From assembly GCA_051748565.1 (NCBI GenBank), contig JBNJHN010000004.1, positions 1-62,183 of the forward strand: a stretch of DNA of 62,183 nucleotides. Direction: 5' to 3'. Source of the stretch: SKPH01 sp051748565. GTDB taxonomy: Bacteria; Bacillota; Dethiobacteria; DTU022. Both the position numbers and the translations under genes were made by a program. The notes under the pieces were generated by a model that made no database searches, was not told where the DNA came from, and worked only from the letters and a program-made list of their open reading frames with translations. Of this stretch, positions 61,727-62,183 are shown in pieces; within the stretch, counting starts at the first letter, position 1; each line of letters starts with the position of its first letter.

Positions 61727-61787
61727 CTAGAATCAGTTGAAGTATCAGACTCATATTCTGAGTTGTCCAGGAAAGGATAGTTTGCAA

Positions 61788-62006
61788 ATGGGGAAAGCAA
61801 AATATAGCCTTAAAGTATACAATGAACGCTGTAAGGATTGCGGTATCTGCTTTGAATTTTGTCCTAAAAAAAACTTAAGGCCCGGTGAAGACGGAAGCCC
61901 GGTCCTGATTGATCCCGATGAATGCACCGGCTGCAAACTTTGTGAATATTTGTGCCCCGATTTTGCCATCCAGGTCAAAGAAGAACAGCAGGATGAGCAA
62001 CAGTAA
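61788..62006 (+). CDS. 4Fe-4S ferredoxin, 2-oxoacid:ferredoxin oxidoreductase delta (KorD)-like
   Basis: A 72-residue ferredoxin from ATG 61788 (AGGAAAGGA upstream). Two clusters use Cys15, 18, 21, 25 and Cys46, 49, 52, 56, with an insertion (KKNLRPGEDG) between them as in the delta subunit of 2-oxoglutarate/2-oxoacid:ferredoxin oxidoreductases. The kor alpha, beta and gamma genes would be expected next, but the window ends 177 bases on and the next visible frame does not look like KorA. It could therefore be a free-standing ferredoxin. Confidence 0.82.
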   Translation: MGKAKYSLKVYNERCKDCGICFEFCPKKNLRPGEDGSPVLIDPDECTGCKLCEYLCPDFAIQVKEEQQDEQQ

Positions 62007-62112
62007 ATATTCAAATCTTCATTTGATTTAACTGCCCGATTTTTCCTTTTTCCCCCTTTGAAAAATGCAAACTGATAAGTGAATAATCTGCTTAACGAAA
62101 TGAGGTATACCA

Positions 62113-62183
62113 GTGTATAAAGCTGTGGGTTGGGAGCAATTCACCATAAATAACAGGCAGGGCTTACGGCTGTCTGCAATGTT
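62113..62183 (+). CDS. Start of an unidentified gene, 3' partial
   Basis: GTG 62113 follows TGAGGT by six bases and opens a frame that runs off the window (23 codons, beginning MYKAVGWEQFTINNRQG). The pattern FTINNRQGLRLSAM resembles the first strand of some alpha/beta hydrolases, but it is too short to judge. Confidence 0.35.
   Translation, partial: MYKAVGWEQFTINNRQGLRLSAM

Noticed and set aside
1..62183. CRISPR arrays, IS elements, prophage or conjugative genes
   Set aside because: No repeated spacer pattern, transposase, integrase or phage structural gene was seen in any frame.

Overview
The window reads as chromosome of a strictly anaerobic, Gram-positive (Clostridia-like, Bacillota) fermenter. 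The reasons are the strong AGGAGG-type ribosome binding sites, frequent TTG starts, a Firmicute-type LexA box, a 2-hydroxyacyl-CoA-dehydratase-type activase, selenium-dependent molybdenum hydroxylase maturation genes, HydB/HydC-type NADH modules and many iron-sulfur proteins. No phage, IS element or CRISPR array was seen. I cannot name the species.

Layout. 1-6508: a 5'-truncated thiolase, ornithine carbamoyltransferase and a giant two-domain BadF-type activase. 6518-8146 (minus): a YolD-like protein and a Y-family DNA polymerase under a LexA box. 8241-24435: a purine block. It holds a CoA-transferase, AllH (DUF2877), a uracil/xanthine permease, PucR (minus), FdrA/AllF, a 53-residue protein, AllG (DUF1116), the three xanthine dehydrogenase subunits, the selenium-hydroxylase markers YqeB and a YqeC-MocA fusion, and a PfkB kinase. 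All three oxamate carbamoyltransferase subunits (AllF, AllG, AllH) are present. 24575-31670: P5C dehydrogenase, then an unusual split aldehyde:ferredoxin oxidoreductase (AOR). Its N-terminal domain is fused to NuoE-NuoF, its C-terminal catalytic half is fused to a NuoG-like iron-sulfur module, and a MoaD-like protein follows. 31827-38289: a stand-alone Lrp-type effector domain, tRNA-Thr/Tyr/Lys, a methylthioadenosine salvage operon (phosphorylase, MtnA, deaminase, SurE), RtcB and tRNA-Trp. 38402-38726: a promoter followed by a candidate structured RNA closed by a perfect 9-bp long-range stem.

38892-46395: a second NuoE-NuoF fusion, a 1310-residue protein (NuoG-like, four-cluster ferredoxin, MvhD-like, 2Fe-2S, FAD/NAD, 4Fe-4S and BFD modules) and an FAD-dependent amine dehydrogenase. 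46579-54218 (minus): nitrilase-family amidase, unknown protein, sodium:solute symporter with a 30-residue membrane partner, agmatinase-like ureohydrolase, and a five-gene amine/proline dehydrogenase complex. The five genes lie in the same order as the C-terminal modules of the 1310-residue fusion and its neighbour. 54383-57675: proC-proB-proA from a clear promoter. 57702-62183: NifV-like synthase, ROK kinase, DedA protein, DUF362 ferredoxin-like protein, KorD-like ferredoxin and the start of another gene.

Main idea. Two operons carry paralogous NuoE-NuoF (HydC-HydB-like) cassettes joined to different oxidative heads: a split tungsten-type AOR in one, and a sarcosine/proline-dehydrogenase-like flavoenzyme in the other. 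I infer soluble, modular complexes that pass electrons from aldehyde or amine oxidation to NAD, possibly with ferredoxin as a second partner. The split AOR is the most novel-looking system here. Function, substrate and bifurcation are inferred and not shown by the sequence.
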